The position numbers and the translations under genes were made by a program. From assembly GCF_000237925.1 (NCBI RefSeq), contig NC_031497.1:5511295-5575294 (forward strand): DNA of 64,000 bases. Direction: 5' to 3'. Of this stretch, positions 11,252-23,062 are shown piece after piece. The DNA is from Schistosoma mansoni (lineage: Eukaryota; Platyhelminthes; Trematoda; Strigeidida; Schistosomatidae). Position 1 is the stretch's first letter; each line of letters opens with the position of its first letter. The notes below the pieces were generated by a model, which saw nothing but the letters and a program-made list of their open reading frames with translations, had not been told where the DNA came from and did not search any database.

Positions 11252-11482
11252 ATCAGAAGGGGTTTTTGTGGATATTTCAGTATTTTCATAGTTGAAATCA
11301 TGAGTCAATTGAAGCTAGACCACCATGGCAAACCTGGAAGAACTGCTTGACGGCCGTTTCGTCCTATCATGGGACTCCTCAGTATATAGATCGTGGATGA
11401 GTACTGCTGAGGAGTCTCATAATAGGACGAAACGGCCATTCCATGGTGGTCTAGCTTCAACTTACTCATGCTTTAATTATGA
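11252..11482 (+). mobile_element. Family B retroposon with fold-back ribozyme pair
   Basis: A 231 bp unit between agatctaaataa (11,240-11,251) and agatctagataa (11,483-11,494), a 12 bp duplication with one mismatch. It begins with the family B 5' block (atcagaaggggtttttgtgg), passes into an antisense 3' end and antisense ribozyme (core at about 11,382-11,376, minus), switches strand near 11,385-11,395, and continues with a sense ribozyme (core 11,407-11,413) and 3' end. Same plan as the family A element at 10,683, in an unrelated sequence family. The antisense ribozyme lacks its upstream stem I strand; the sense one lost bases after GAAACGGCCAT. Confidence 0.8.
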
Positions 11483-11648
11483 AGATCTAGATAAGAATAA
11501 AACAACAGTTCAATACAGCCAGATTTTCACTGTTCATCTAAGCAATGGCAATTAATAATGTAAATTACTGTCTACATCTAACACATTATTAGACAGTGAA
11601 GAAAGTATTAACATTACATTATAAGAAAGCAATACTGGTTAAACTTAC

Positions 11649-11961
11649 TTGTTTAATTTTAATTTGACTTTTGTCGATTTCATTTGACATTTTAAACGGT
11701 GCAGGATTTTTATGATTTTGATTTTGATTCGAATTCGCAAGCTTCTTTTTATGCGTTGTATATGGTTTTTGGTTACAATTTTCTAATGATTTATTTGATG
11801 TGACCACATCTTCAGTGCACTCCTCTTTTACATCTCTATGATTATCTAATGTATTTTCATCACTGTTAGGTGATAAAATGACTGAGGGACATTCCAAATC
11901 TGCTTTTGTAACTTTGTTCTTTCTTCTCTTTATACTTTTACATGAGTTAAGTAGTTTTGGT
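11649..11961 (-). CDS. Probable internal exon of an unrecognised gene
   Basis: On the minus strand a 313 nt open stretch lies between a good acceptor (cattatttcctag, ending 11,962) and a consensus donor GTAAGT starting at 11,648. It enters in phase 2 and leaves in phase 0. The 104 complete codons give a polar, Lys/Asn/Ser-rich sequence starting PKLLNSCKSIKRRKNKVTKA, with no domain I recognise. It lies 2.8 kb downstream of the LRRC56 stop and cannot be attached to that gene. No partner exon was identified, so the gene's ends are unknown. Confidence 0.45.
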
Positions 11962-11989
11962 CTAGGAAATAATGAGAAAACTAGGAACT

Positions 11990-14265
11990 AATCAAATTAT
12001 ATTATATAATATAGACATATGTTATCAGATGTAAAATAAGCATTTGTGAATAGAGAGCCCTTTTTCAAATAAGACTACTATCTATGTGTCGTGTATATTT
12101 AGTACTTATCTAAGGAATTTGAGACAATTGAGCTTGATAAATGGAAATTGAATATCAGCTTCGTTAAAATATTGTGCCGAAATGATTGAAATCTTCGTTT
12201 ATTCTTATTGGTTTCTTGCAAATTACATATTGCATACATCTAGTAAAATGTATTTCATTGGAGTAAACGTTGTTATATTCTTAATCTTAACTTATTACAC
12301 TTTTTTTAATCTGATTGTCACTATTCATTTAATGACAAAATATGTGTAGCAGTAAGAAAGATTTCAAATCAACCGGTGAAGTGAACAGATGCAATCTGTT
12401 GTACGTAAAAATAGATATTTACGCAATCGAAATTGTAGATAACACTACACAAACAAGTTCTTTGAAATTATGTAACTGAAAATCTTCAACGTACTTTCTA
12501 CATGATGATAAGATAGGGTTGTGCTTACGATTATTAGAAGCTTTTGAAATCATTTCGTATGTTTAGTGCTTAGTACACATCGATACCTAATCTCAATAAG
12601 ACAAACTCCTGAGCAAAAGTGGCTTTTAACTGTTGATAGTCGTTAAACATATTTTGATTGTTGAAATTTTAACTAGTCAGTTGACTAGACCTTGTACGAT
12701 TCACAGACATTTTTAAAAATAACTCGATATCCTTTGAAAATATATCTTGCATACACATGGTCGCAGTTAGTAGTCGACTTCACGGAGAACATTCTGTACT
12801 TAGAAGTATTGAGATCAGCCATCACAGTTCGAGCTAGTGACAGATATAGTGACAAAAGATCTATCTTTTTCGCAAAGTAAAAATTGCTCTTTTACACCAT
12901 ACAAACCAACTTAAACGTTTTAAATTAAAAATCATGTACACGTACAAAAGAATGAGCACAGAAACTTTATTAAAGAAACCATGCTTTACCTGGCTAGAAT
13001 AACAGATAATAGAATTTAGCCACAGATAAAGAAAACTTCAAAAATCTAGAATCTTATACAAAGGTATTTTAAGCATGTATTAGTCCAAGGAAAGAATATC
13101 TGTCGCCTTTTTTATTTAACGTCGGTAACAGACTGGATTTCTTTGTACTTCAAAACAACATATTCTTAAAGGATCTTGCCAATATTATGAGTATTTTGTA
13201 ATGATTATTACACAATGTTTCTCGGCGTGTATACGGATACTAGGGTAGATGAGTTTACTAAAAACTGAATAACAAGGACTGCAAAAACCCTATAAGAAAC
13301 CCTGTAGAAATAACGCCAAGTACGATTTCGATAATTAATGGTTAAAATTTGTTCTTTTATATATTTTTCTGGGATTTCACAAAGTCATCATTTGTGCTTT
13401 TATTCAAGGACACAAACAGTAAGATCAGATATATAGATTCATCAATTTTCGACTCCATTTCACTTCATTTCACATGTCATACGCAACGTAGAATCCGTCA
13501 CACATGTAAACTAGCACAAGCTACCTCACCTTTTAACTACGATGAGATGAAATTATCATAACAAATCCCAGAATAAAAGTGTTAACATTATCCGTAATAA
13601 TACCAAAGATTAAGCATACATATTATGATTCGTTACGTAAGGACAAATTCGCAGAATAAAAATTATAAAGTAAACTCAAAGCTCGGGATCTACGAGATGG
13701 GGGAAGAATGAATAGATTTACTTCATTGTAAACGATTTTAAGCTATTTCACACAAGGTTCCTATTCACTTAGCATGCACTTACCAATACTCTTGGATTCG
13801 ACAGTCTGTGATGTCACTTATGATATCCTACATAGAAGCTCAGACCCTGGACAGCACTGAAACTAACTTTTGACTATTACAGGGTATACATCTTTCCTAG
13901 TTTGTTTATTGACTACCAAAAGCTTTGACTTTTAATCCCCTACATAATGAATAAAGACAATATCTGCATGTTGATACTTTACAAACTCGAAAAACTACCT
14001 ATAATTATGTTTTTTATGATGTAAGTCATTCTTTTGCTGTTATCTAACCAACCGATTATGGGTGCTAAAACGGTGAAAAAAGAAATAGCATTCTATCTTT
14101 AGCACCCTGAGTTCCTGCCATTAGGACACTACAACCATATCAGTGGTATTTGGAATTTATCTTTCTAGCTTGAACAATGTGAACGAAATCATACGGTTGT
14201 ATTCACGTCCTACATATATGAGGAATTGTAACACTTTAAGCAAACCACATCCATTTTTAACATAT
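11990..14265. other. No gene seen
   Basis: No credible exon with splice sites and no clear repeat. The longest plus-strand frame (13,349-13,561) resembles nothing and lacks coding character. Confidence 0.4.
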
Positions 14266-14267
14266 TT

Positions 14268-14450
14268 GGCATGTCGCTAGCAGTCGACTCCAAGATCCGT
14301 ATGTCGTCCCATCTGAGACTCATCAGTAGGATATACTTGCATTTCTATACTGATGTTCACGCCGGAAATCAAATCTATTACCTTTCTCCTGAAAGCCCAA
14401 TTGCTAACAACTGAGCTGCTGAGCCGAGTTAACCACTAACTTGGTCAAAT
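14268..14450 (-). mobile_element. Family A retroposon, old diverged copy with ribozyme relic
   Basis: On the minus strand a decayed tRNA-like head is followed by ribozyme remains: core CTGATGA intact at about 14,325-14,319, stem II GTCTCAGATGGGAC, but GACA in place of GAAA, then ctgctagcgacatgcc, matching the family end ctgctagccactatcc. The GAAA loss should inactivate it. Divergence is clearly greater than in the copies at 10.7 and 20.4 kb. Confidence 0.65.
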
Positions 14451-14796
14451 CAGACCTGCATAAATCCTGACTGACAGACTTAGACTTGTATCTGAGAGAC
14501 TTAAAATCCCTACTAACATTGTTATTATTCGAAATACTTCCGCACTTGCAGACTTACTGTGATTCATTTAATAATTTCAATCGTATATTTATATATGTAT
14601 GTACATATATATGTTTTTTTAGTTAAACTTTAGGAAAATCTAGTTCAAGATCGTATTATTGATCCATGTAACTTCTAACAGCATTTACAATAGTCTTATC
14701 ATGGCTATTCTGCTACAAACTGAAATAAAGTTAGTGACATCAGCATTAACAGCGCTACTCAATAAATGTTTAATCATCTAATCAAAATTAGTACTC

Positions 14797-17700
14797 TTAC
14801 TCTGAGTGTAGTTTTCTCCACTCGGCGAGTTCTTTCAAAACGATATCACATTCCTTACGTAAATAAAATTCCTCGTTCGAAATTGTTTCATGATCCAAAA
14901 CTGTTGTGATATTGTTGGTCTGTTGGCCAGTAGGTTCATTTTGATTTAGATTTCCTGTTTTTAATTTGCATATATAACTATTGTCCAAAGCTGAACTAGC
15001 TGCACTTCCACTTTCTAATCTCAGACAAGCTGGTTTTATTTTTCCAATCTTACCTGCCAGGGGTGAAAATCTTCGATAACGCAGTGCTGCACCGATGCCT
15101 CCACATATAACTTTTCCTGTTGTAAGCTCAGAAACAAGCTCTTCTTCATTCAATTTAACTAGACGAATAATAAAAGGAATTATACATATGTATAGTTTTA
15201 GCTAAGGAAACGCCTTTAATTTAGTGGGCTGGCTTTGTTTAAATCAAAAATCGGTAGATTGCATGTCATCTTATAGTGCAATTGCTTTTTAAAATATTAT
15301 AAACATATAAATTTATGAGCTCACAAACCGCTAACCCGTGAAGTGAGAATTAGAAAGTATCATTGATGAAACAAGTTATCATGTCGGTAAGCACCAAATT
15401 GTGATATTTTGTCATGAAAAATTATGAAAGAATGTCACACTCACCTTCCTTATCCATCACTACTGATGAACTTCTAGAAAGCTTCAGAATGTTGTAACCA
15501 TCCTTAGGTTCAGTAAACTGTATAATGCTTTTCTGATACTTCTGTTTCAATGCTGAGGTTGGTCTTAGACCTAAGGTTGAACGACCCGCTTCTATTGTCT
15601 CTCCAGTGACCAGAGGATATCCTGACTTTTCCCCGTCTACGATATTTTTCTGAAGAAAACGAAATAATTTGTTGAAAGTCCACCTCCAAACTTCTTTTAA
15701 ATTCAAAAACTAAGCTACAGGAGAGAATAAGTACAAAGTCTTTTAATAATGTCCATCTTTTATTTCGTGGCATTGGCAAATTCTTTGTGATGAATAAATC
15801 AGGAAAAGTTGTGAAAAATTTTAATTGTAAATAAAATTAAACATGATTGGGCATAAAACTGCCTAAGCCTTTGTTTTTATTACTGACAAACATCCAACAC
15901 TGTGATCCTGTATTTATATGATACTTACACATCTTGATTCCAAATTTGTTTTTCTCCATTGTCGATATACAGAATTATATCCTTATCGGTGCAGATTATA
16001 AATTATTAAGGCCATGATTATTCTAGACCTGTGAATCCCAGCCCAATATAAAACCTACTAACATCTTGAATATTTAACAATAAATCCTTAGTTTCTTTAA
16101 ATTTTACCATATTTTACTTTCAAACCAATTTCAAATAAATGTGGTAAACCGACCTCAAGTTCCATAACGAGGAGCTCCATTAGTCTTCATTGGAATGAGA
16201 AAATGTTATCAACATTATTTAATTTTCTCGTTTTTCCAAGATTATAAGGAAAGCTTTGTATGGTGATGTTGTGGTGTGTGCTACTGATGTCAACAGATAT
16301 ATGTAGTATGCATCAATAGTCAAAAGTGGAATGCCTGAGGGCAGAAGATTAAGAAGATTGAAGAGAAGAGAGAGAGAACAGAGAGTGATTGGTGTGAAAA
16401 CAATGAAGTCTGAGACAATTGATGAATATTTTGCAAACAAAGTATTTACTGTGTGGTTCCCAGGTTCCACCACGATATTCTGTAATGCTGTGCTGAAATA
16501 CATTTGGTCGACCCCGCCTGTGTTCTTGTTCGCTACGTCACTATTCTCCATTACCTCTTTTTAGTAAGCTGATTCCTTAAAATTGTTGAATGTGGTTGAG
16601 TCCTCATAAAACAGACAATAATGAAGATATTAACTTAACTTTTGTAAGTAGTCACAGTAGGTAATCTTCTATTTGTACGCTTTGAATTTAAGGAAACAAA
16701 GCAGCTCTATAAATAAGTGGAATATTTGTGAATAACTAAAACTGTGTATAGAATAATTACTTTTATAAGAGACTATCTATGCTGCTACACCTTTGAGTAT
16801 GTGCAATTTCGGCGTCTTCCAAACAACTAGATAAAATTCAACCAACCGCTTTGTTAAAATTACAGTGTTAATATCCTAAGAAAATAACTACATATATCTG
16901 AAAAACCTTTTCTACGATCTTTATATAATAAGTTTTTCAGCGAATTAATCTCTAGAACCTAGGGAAAAAAACTTGAACACGATATACGGTTAAGGACATT
17001 TTTCCGACAAAACTTAACAGACAATTAAGAGCCAAAAACATATTGAGGCTCTAAGGGTAGTTGGTTTTAATAAACTCAAAATTTTCTACATGTATGTTAA
17101 AGCTATAAGCGTACACATCTTTCTCCTGACTAAAACACCATCAAATCCAAACCAAGTGTAATACTTATTCGAGTAATTAAAAAGCTAGGTTGATTTATGA
17201 AGAAGCAGAAACGTGATAATTAACTTAAATTTTTGAACAGAAAAGGTCAGTAGGTGGACGCGCAGATAAGAATACATTCACCGTACAAAAAGCGGAATAA
17301 ACAAGCAAAATCATATCTCTTATCCATTACCAAACCGTACTACCTCCTTAGAAGCTAGATTAATGGTTTATGGTACACAAGTAAACGTTTTATAATTTAG
17401 TAAATTAAATGATCATATTCGAAAGTTATCATGGTAGATAACATCTCTTATTTCGTTTTTTTTCACGAGTACACTTTACAACTGTACATTATACAGTTTT
17501 TTAATGACTAGAAAAAATCAGAATCTTGTTATCTCAAATCATGTACATAAAGCGTGCAAGATAATAATCAAAACAGAGTCTTGTAGAGAAGCAAGAAGGT
17601 ATTTTGAGGAAATATTTATATTTCTTTACTCCCTGTTCTTAAACTAACGACTAAATTTATTCACACAAAGTCAATAATATGCTTTTCGTGATCTTAAAGA

Positions 17701-18678
17701 GCTTGTGGAATAGCCAACATACCGTTTTACCAGATAGTAAACCAATTTCTTTCAAGAGGATGTTTATATACTCCCATTCACTATCGAACTTGGTTATATC
17801 ATATTCCCCTGAATGTGACGTAGGATTGTCCTGTATTGGAATGTCATCAAGGATGGATATCTGTGATAATTCTTCTCGCACAACCTTCCTGTACCTCTAA
17901 GACATTATAAATCAAACTATTACTTACCACTTTCCCACCATGTTTTGTAACAAAAGGATTTCCTTCAAGAGTAAGAGATGTAAGTTTGTGACAGAGACGA
18001 AGATATGACAAACTGCTCTTGTCTTCAATCAGGTTGCTTTGTTATGTTAAAGAAGATGTAGAAAATTACCCCTCAAGATCTATAACTTCGATATTGTCCA
18101 ACATTACACATGGACTAAGATCCGATACTCCATTGAAAGCTACGTATAATTCTACTAATTTTGTGAAACTTGATAACCCATCAAGGCTACCAAGACAGCA
18201 GCGAGGCATCCAAATGACCTCCACAGTGTTGAGACATGTCCCAAGATCTCTGCATATGGTTAAATGAGGACATAAAGCTCACCGAACATCTGGAATATTA
18301 CTATTAGATAATCTCAAATGTCTCAAGTTTGGTAAATATGATCCGAAGTTTGCTACCGATATACGATCAATGTCAACCTCAAGATCTAGAGTGAAAACCA
18401 TGCTTAAATCGCTAAATCCTGTCAACTCCCTCTAAATAAATGTAAATATAATAAAATACGTATACAAGTCTCTCCTCAGTTAGGAATTCATCACTTGGGG
18501 TTTCAGATGGCCGTTTACGCAAAGGCGTCGGGTTGACTGTCTTCTCCTGAATCTCTGTAATCTGCACGAGTGCTGACTTAGGGCGGATATCGCTGCTAAA
18601 TGTATTATTTTGTAAATAGTAAATAATTATCTATGCTGAAAGCTTTTACTACCTGGCTTGTAGTTCAGTCATTGCCAT
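14797..18678 (-). CDS. LRRC56: LRRC56 orthologue, eight exons, 446 aa
   Basis: Exons (minus): 18,678-18,653; 18,595-18,460; 18,431-18,283; 18,249-18,070; 18,036-17,928; 17,896-17,723; 15,649-15,445; 15,158-14,797. All have GT/AG sites and join in phase; the start gives MAMTELQ. Residues about 55-200 form the leucine-rich repeats: ANFGSYLPNLRHLRLSNSN, then VRDLGTCLNTVEVIWMPRCC, ELYVAFNGVSDLSPCVMLDN, EVIDLEGNLIED and LTSLTLEGNPF. The cap RYRKVVREELSQISILDDIP follows. These blocks line up, as I recall it, with human LRRC56 (NFGLHLPNL, RDLGTSL, DLEGN). The C-terminal third is polar and poorly conserved. LRRC56 acts in ciliary motility with intraflagellar transport and outer dynein arms; in a fluke it would serve cilia, flame cells and sperm (inference). 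The introns are tiny (57, 28, 33, 33, 31 nt), then 2,073 and 286 nt. The start exon is the least certain part. Confidence 0.88.
15650..17722 (-). other. LRRC56 intron 6, with a dispersed repeat at about 16,260-16,555
   Basis: A 2.07 kb intron. At about 16,270-16,350 it holds the same dispersed repeat as 5,785-5,870, here continuing to about 16,555 (gtggttcccaggttccacc... to ...tctccattacctcttttt). The short open frames on both strands are not exons. The class of this repeat was not recognised. Confidence 0.5.
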
Positions 18679-19910
18679 CGCAATATCAATGGTTTCTTTA
18701 TCATGTTATGGAACTCGCACTCTCATGGGACGTTAGAAGCTATATAACCTAGACTTATGGAGAAACATGTTTGAAGTAATTTACATTAGCAACGCTTTTA
18801 AAAAGCTCCTTACCAGAGAAGCAGAGTAAAACAAACACAGTATCTTTCGCACAAGCTTGCATAAACGAGTCGACTTTTTTGCTCCTCCACCTTCTTGTTT
18901 CTATATTATTCTATGTATTTGGCAATATCCAGTGGGTGGTAGTTTAGCCACTCGACTTCAGTTTCACAGTAATTTGAAAAAATAAGTGTACTCAGAGACG
19001 TGCGCAAATTTTTCGGTCGTTAGAATACATTTGCAAATGTCTATACTTGATTCCTACTCACATTTAATGATCTATATATTCAGAACAATCTTATGTAAAC
19101 CAGTCAACTTCTTTGCACTTGTTTTTTAATATGAGACGGAGTTAAGAATCTTCAGTATTGTTCGGTATGCACAACATAGTCTTTTGGCTGCAACAATCTT
19201 AGTGACATTTATATTTATTTGAGAGCTGATATGTCTTAAGCACAGTAGGGTTTCCATGGTCAAGAGCATCGACTCGAAATGTCTATGTGGTTCCTGAAAT
19301 AAAGCTCATATCGTAGCCAATATGGAAGAATAAGATCACGCTATCCATTCCCTAAAAAGTAATTTTAAGCAGTTTGAGAATAATCTTTTTAATTACGAAA
19401 TACAGACAAGATCGCCTAAAAGTAAATAAATAGAAGTAAACACTGCTCTAAACTCGTCCATGGCAAAGGTCGAACGAGCGGATTTCAGTGACACTCAACG
19501 CGGGTCGACAGTGTGAATTTGTAGATTCCATTGTTGAAAGATGGAGAAAAAAATGAACCTGGTATGAACCAGTGCTGTGACTTCCAACACTGTTGGAAGT
19601 GATATGTTACTTTGTAAAACAGCGAAATAGAGCAGTTTATAAGTAAAGATTGGATCTCTTGTCAACCATATCATGACTTCGTCAAAAGATGGCTTTGTAC
19701 CTCAGATATTTTAATAACGCTTACAGCTGAACATCGTGGTGAAATCAAGAAGCGATCATATTCATGTGTATATTAAGAGCAACCGTTGCAGAATCTCCTA
19801 CAGGTAAACAAACAAAAGCAATAAATTTGCGGAAGCTTTGCAGTGTGAGAGACTTGTCAGTGGAGGTAACTAGATCGGTTCCATTAAATTATTGTAAGAA
19901 AATGTTAAGC
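18679..19910. other. No gene seen upstream of LRRC56
   Basis: This should contain the LRRC56 promoter, but no TATA-like or other element can be assigned with confidence. No repeat recognised. Confidence 0.35.
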
Positions 19911-20050
19911 AACATTATACACCTTTACTTAGTATTCTTTGTTTGGATAATCCCATTGGTGTTTTTAGGACTGCAACTGGTCAGTCTCTAATTGGCATAT
20001 GTGCATACTGTGCGTATTGCCTCGATATAGCCTCGATATAAGCACAGTAT

Positions 20051-20250
20051 NNNNNNNNNNNNNNNNNNNNNNNNNNNNNNNNNNNNNNNNNNNNNNNNNN
20101 NNNNNNNNNNNNNNNNNNNNNNNNNNNNNNNNNNNNNNNNNNNNNNNNNNNNNNNNNNNNNNNNNNNNNNNNNNNNNNNNNNNNNNNNNNNNNNNNNNNN
20201 NNNNNNNNNNNNNNNNNNNNNNNNNNNNNNNNNNNNNNNNNNNNNNNNNN
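20051..20250. other. Assembly gap, 200 N
   Basis: Exactly 200 unknown bases, probably a placeholder. It lies between inverted arms of one retroposon, a structure that commonly defeats assembly. Open frames crossing it are meaningless. Confidence 0.98.
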
Positions 20251-20449
20251 AGAGACTGACCAGTTGCAGTCCTAAAAACATCAATGACAAGATCCAAACA
20301 AACAACACTAAGTAAATTTCAACTTCACCACATTGCACAAGCGAGTGGCTATCAGGACTCAGTAGCTAAGTGTATGACGCGATGGAGTTTGAAGCGAAAG
20401 GCACTGGGTTCGAGTCCCAGAGTGAACATCAACTCTGAGATGCAGGCAC

Positions 20450-20494
20450 ATCCAGCTGACGAGTCCCAAATGGGACGAAACGCGTGTCCTGGAT
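20450..20494 (+). ncRNA. Canonical intact hammerhead ribozyme (family A)
   Basis: Stem I ATCCAG/CTGGAT (6 bp, perfect); core CTGACGA 20,456-20,462; stem II GTCCC-AAAT-GGGAC, five perfect pairs; GAAA 20,477-20,480; two-pair stem III AC/GT with loop GCGT; cleavage triplet GTC ending 20,488. This is the best-preserved ribozyme of the window and the one most likely to self-cleave. Confidence 0.88.
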
Positions 20495-20536
20495 TCAACT
20501 GCTAGCCACTATCCATCTTTGCTTAACATTATACAC

Positions 20537-23061
20537 TGTTTCTAGTACTTCGGCCTTTGGTCAGTATTCGTTTGGTTGTTTTTTGATCAGGGATAATCAG
20601 CCAGGGGGAAAAACCTGGCTTAAGCCTCTAGATCACTTTGAAAACAAATGATTTTTCCTCAAAATATATTGAATGCACATTATCATTTGTATTTACAGAA
20701 GCTGTTGCAGTCAAATGAATGAAGACACTGGAATCTTCCTAATATCTGGAATCGCTCATGAAAAGTGGGAAGTAAGAGTAAAGAAATACGTGCTCTCAAA
20801 TAAGCTTTGGACATTGTGATTGGATATTGGAAACAGCGCTATATATTAAATCAAGGTTGTATCTGGTCTTGCAGCTGCTTTTGGTCATCGTTTTGTCAAA
20901 GTAATTTTCAGTGATCTTATTTGTTTTTAGCCCGTGTGGTTTTGACAAGAACGTCGCCAAATAATTTTTCAGCGCTTCCATAAGCAGCATAACTATATGG
21001 TTTTGAATTGTACATGGCCCAGGCCCCATAGAAACAGCAATTTATGTTTAATTCATTCATTAACTAGTGTCAATAACGTTAATTTTGATGAAAAGTAGAC
21101 TTTTTGGAGGGGTTGCTAAGGTTTCAATTTCGATCATTTCCCTTCAATGGGTAACTTTTGCGAAAGATCTCATGAGATAGTTCTCTATCTACCTGGGCTG
21201 GGAAAAAGGCGACAATACGTCAAATTGCCGCTTATATTCACACCAATATATAAAGACTTTTTCGGGATTCCCCTTAATTTCGCATTTTCTTCCCATCCCT
21301 TGTTTGTTTAGGTTACTGCAACTAAGTGGCTAGATTTCTATGAACTCGGGTTATAACTTCGGTGGACGTTGCAAAGGATCTTCAGCTGCCTGTTAGCATT
21401 AAGACCAAATTACAAGTTAATTGACTGATTGAAACTAGCTCGTTACAAATGTACTTTAATAGTTAGTGTGCGTCTCATTAGTCCTAAGTGGGGTTGTTGT
21501 TAAGTTCGTAAAATGTTGGAGTTGTTGTTCCAAGTTTTATTCCTTTGGGAGTGTATATTCAGCGTCACTCTACCCTTGTCACAAATGTTTACTGTAATGA
21601 TTCTAATGGTGTTACGAAATGTTATTACACTATGTGCCCACAAAGACAGTTTTACCACTTGATTCGAGGATTTGATATTTAGTCTCTAACTACTTCGATG
21701 ATTGGTGTGGCTTGCACTAATCTTGGTTTGTATACAGTCGTAATGTTTACTCCTCGTATACACTACATCCATCTGGCTTTCACAAGGTAACGTTTAACAA
21801 GTGTGTATGGCATTTCCCATGAAGTTCCAGTGATTTATCCCCCTCAAGGCAGAATAGTGGGTTAGTGCAATCGCATAAATAAATCCTCAACGTTCTCACA
21901 GATTTTCAATGCTAGTGATAAGAATTAATAATTTCTAAGTCAATCTTACGAGAGTAACTGCTTGAGTAACTTTCCGGGGGCTGTGGCCATCTAGACCTTT
22001 ACTTAGTCTCCATTCCAGTAGTGGCAACCGCCCACACATCTTACGAAAGTGGTTGTGACCGGATTACTCAACTTTCAACTAGTAGACTGGAAGTTGGAAC
22101 CCTGTGCCACTGCTTGTATGGGTAGCCGGATAGTATTACTGGTACTCATAAAAAAGGAAGCTTAAAGCCTAACACATAAACCTGTGTTTAGTAAGTAACC
22201 CACATTATTATGATTGTCCTGAAAGTACTTACGCTAATCTTATTCACAACCCAACCTGTCGCTAAAATCCTAGAATTCCCCTGCATATATCACTTGTGCT
22301 AACTATTCCAATTGGGTAAGTTACTCCATGTTATTCTGGATTCGCACTCAAAACCACGTCCTCAAGATCCAAGTGTTCGAATCCTGCATACAGTCGAACA
22401 ACAGAGTTCACCAAGATTTATTCTTTGTCTTCCTCCAAACCTTGGTCTTAAAAATTAGTTTTTATTTTCTGTCTACCGATTTTATTCGTTCCTTTTGATC
22501 CTTACTACCTGTGCATCTCCATAATTCACTACTTCATCACACGGTCAAGATAATATTCCAAAATAGCAGACCACTTCATCCCGTAAATTTTCATCGACTG
22601 ATGTGCTTAAGACGCTATTCGTGTTCACCAGGTCCCTACTTTAGTGGCCAGTACAGGCGAAGCAGGGGTGGTTTAAAAAGAAGGCTAAGGGTTCCTAAAC
22701 CAAGACTTGGCTTAAGCCCGTGCAGTCACTGATTACTGCTATAAGCCCTGTGGAAAAGTGTAAACTACTTGCTTGTTATCTACATGATAATCGCAATAAT
22801 AAGCTCAAAAATTTGAATAATATGACACTTAGGGCGTTGTCGCAACCTATACTTAGTACATTAGTTCCATCTACAGTTGATGTTAAGTACATATATTTTA
22901 TATTATAGCGCGGATAGTATGCTAGTTCGTCGAAAAGAAAGGTACACTAACGGCCTTATGTCAAATGGAGTCAGTCAAATAAATTTCATCGCACAATACA
23001 TTAATAACAAGCCAGCTTTTACTTTCTGATTTATGTCTTGTTGGTTTTCTTTGTCGCTTAG
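20537..23061. other. No gene seen
   Basis: Only short, uncharacteristic frames on both strands. The last few hundred bases should include upstream parts of the CDK2AP1-type gene; no upstream coding exon could be identified. Confidence 0.35.
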
Positions 23062-23062
23062 A

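Larger units (their letters stand above)
19923..20524 (+). mobile_element. Family A retroposon interrupted by a 200-N assembly gap
   Basis: Flanked by a perfect 12 bp repeat aacattatacac at 19,911-19,922 and 20,525-20,536. It begins with the family A 5' block (acttagtattctttgtttgg... to ...gcctcgatataag). After the gap comes the inverted copy of that block (agagactgaccagttgcag..., 20,251-20,316), then the tRNA-like head (ggctatcaggactcagtagc, box B gggttcgagtccc), an intact hammerhead and the end ctatccatctttgctta. The two block copies form a long hairpin around the gap. Confidence 0.8.

Noticed and set aside
15510-15779. A second minus-strand frame overlapping LRRC56 exon 7.
   Set aside because: It shows no similarity to the family; the other frame joins its neighbours in phase and is retained.
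19965-20338. Open frames spanning the assembly gap on both strands.
   Set aside because: They depend on unknown bases; the real sequence on both sides is retroposon.
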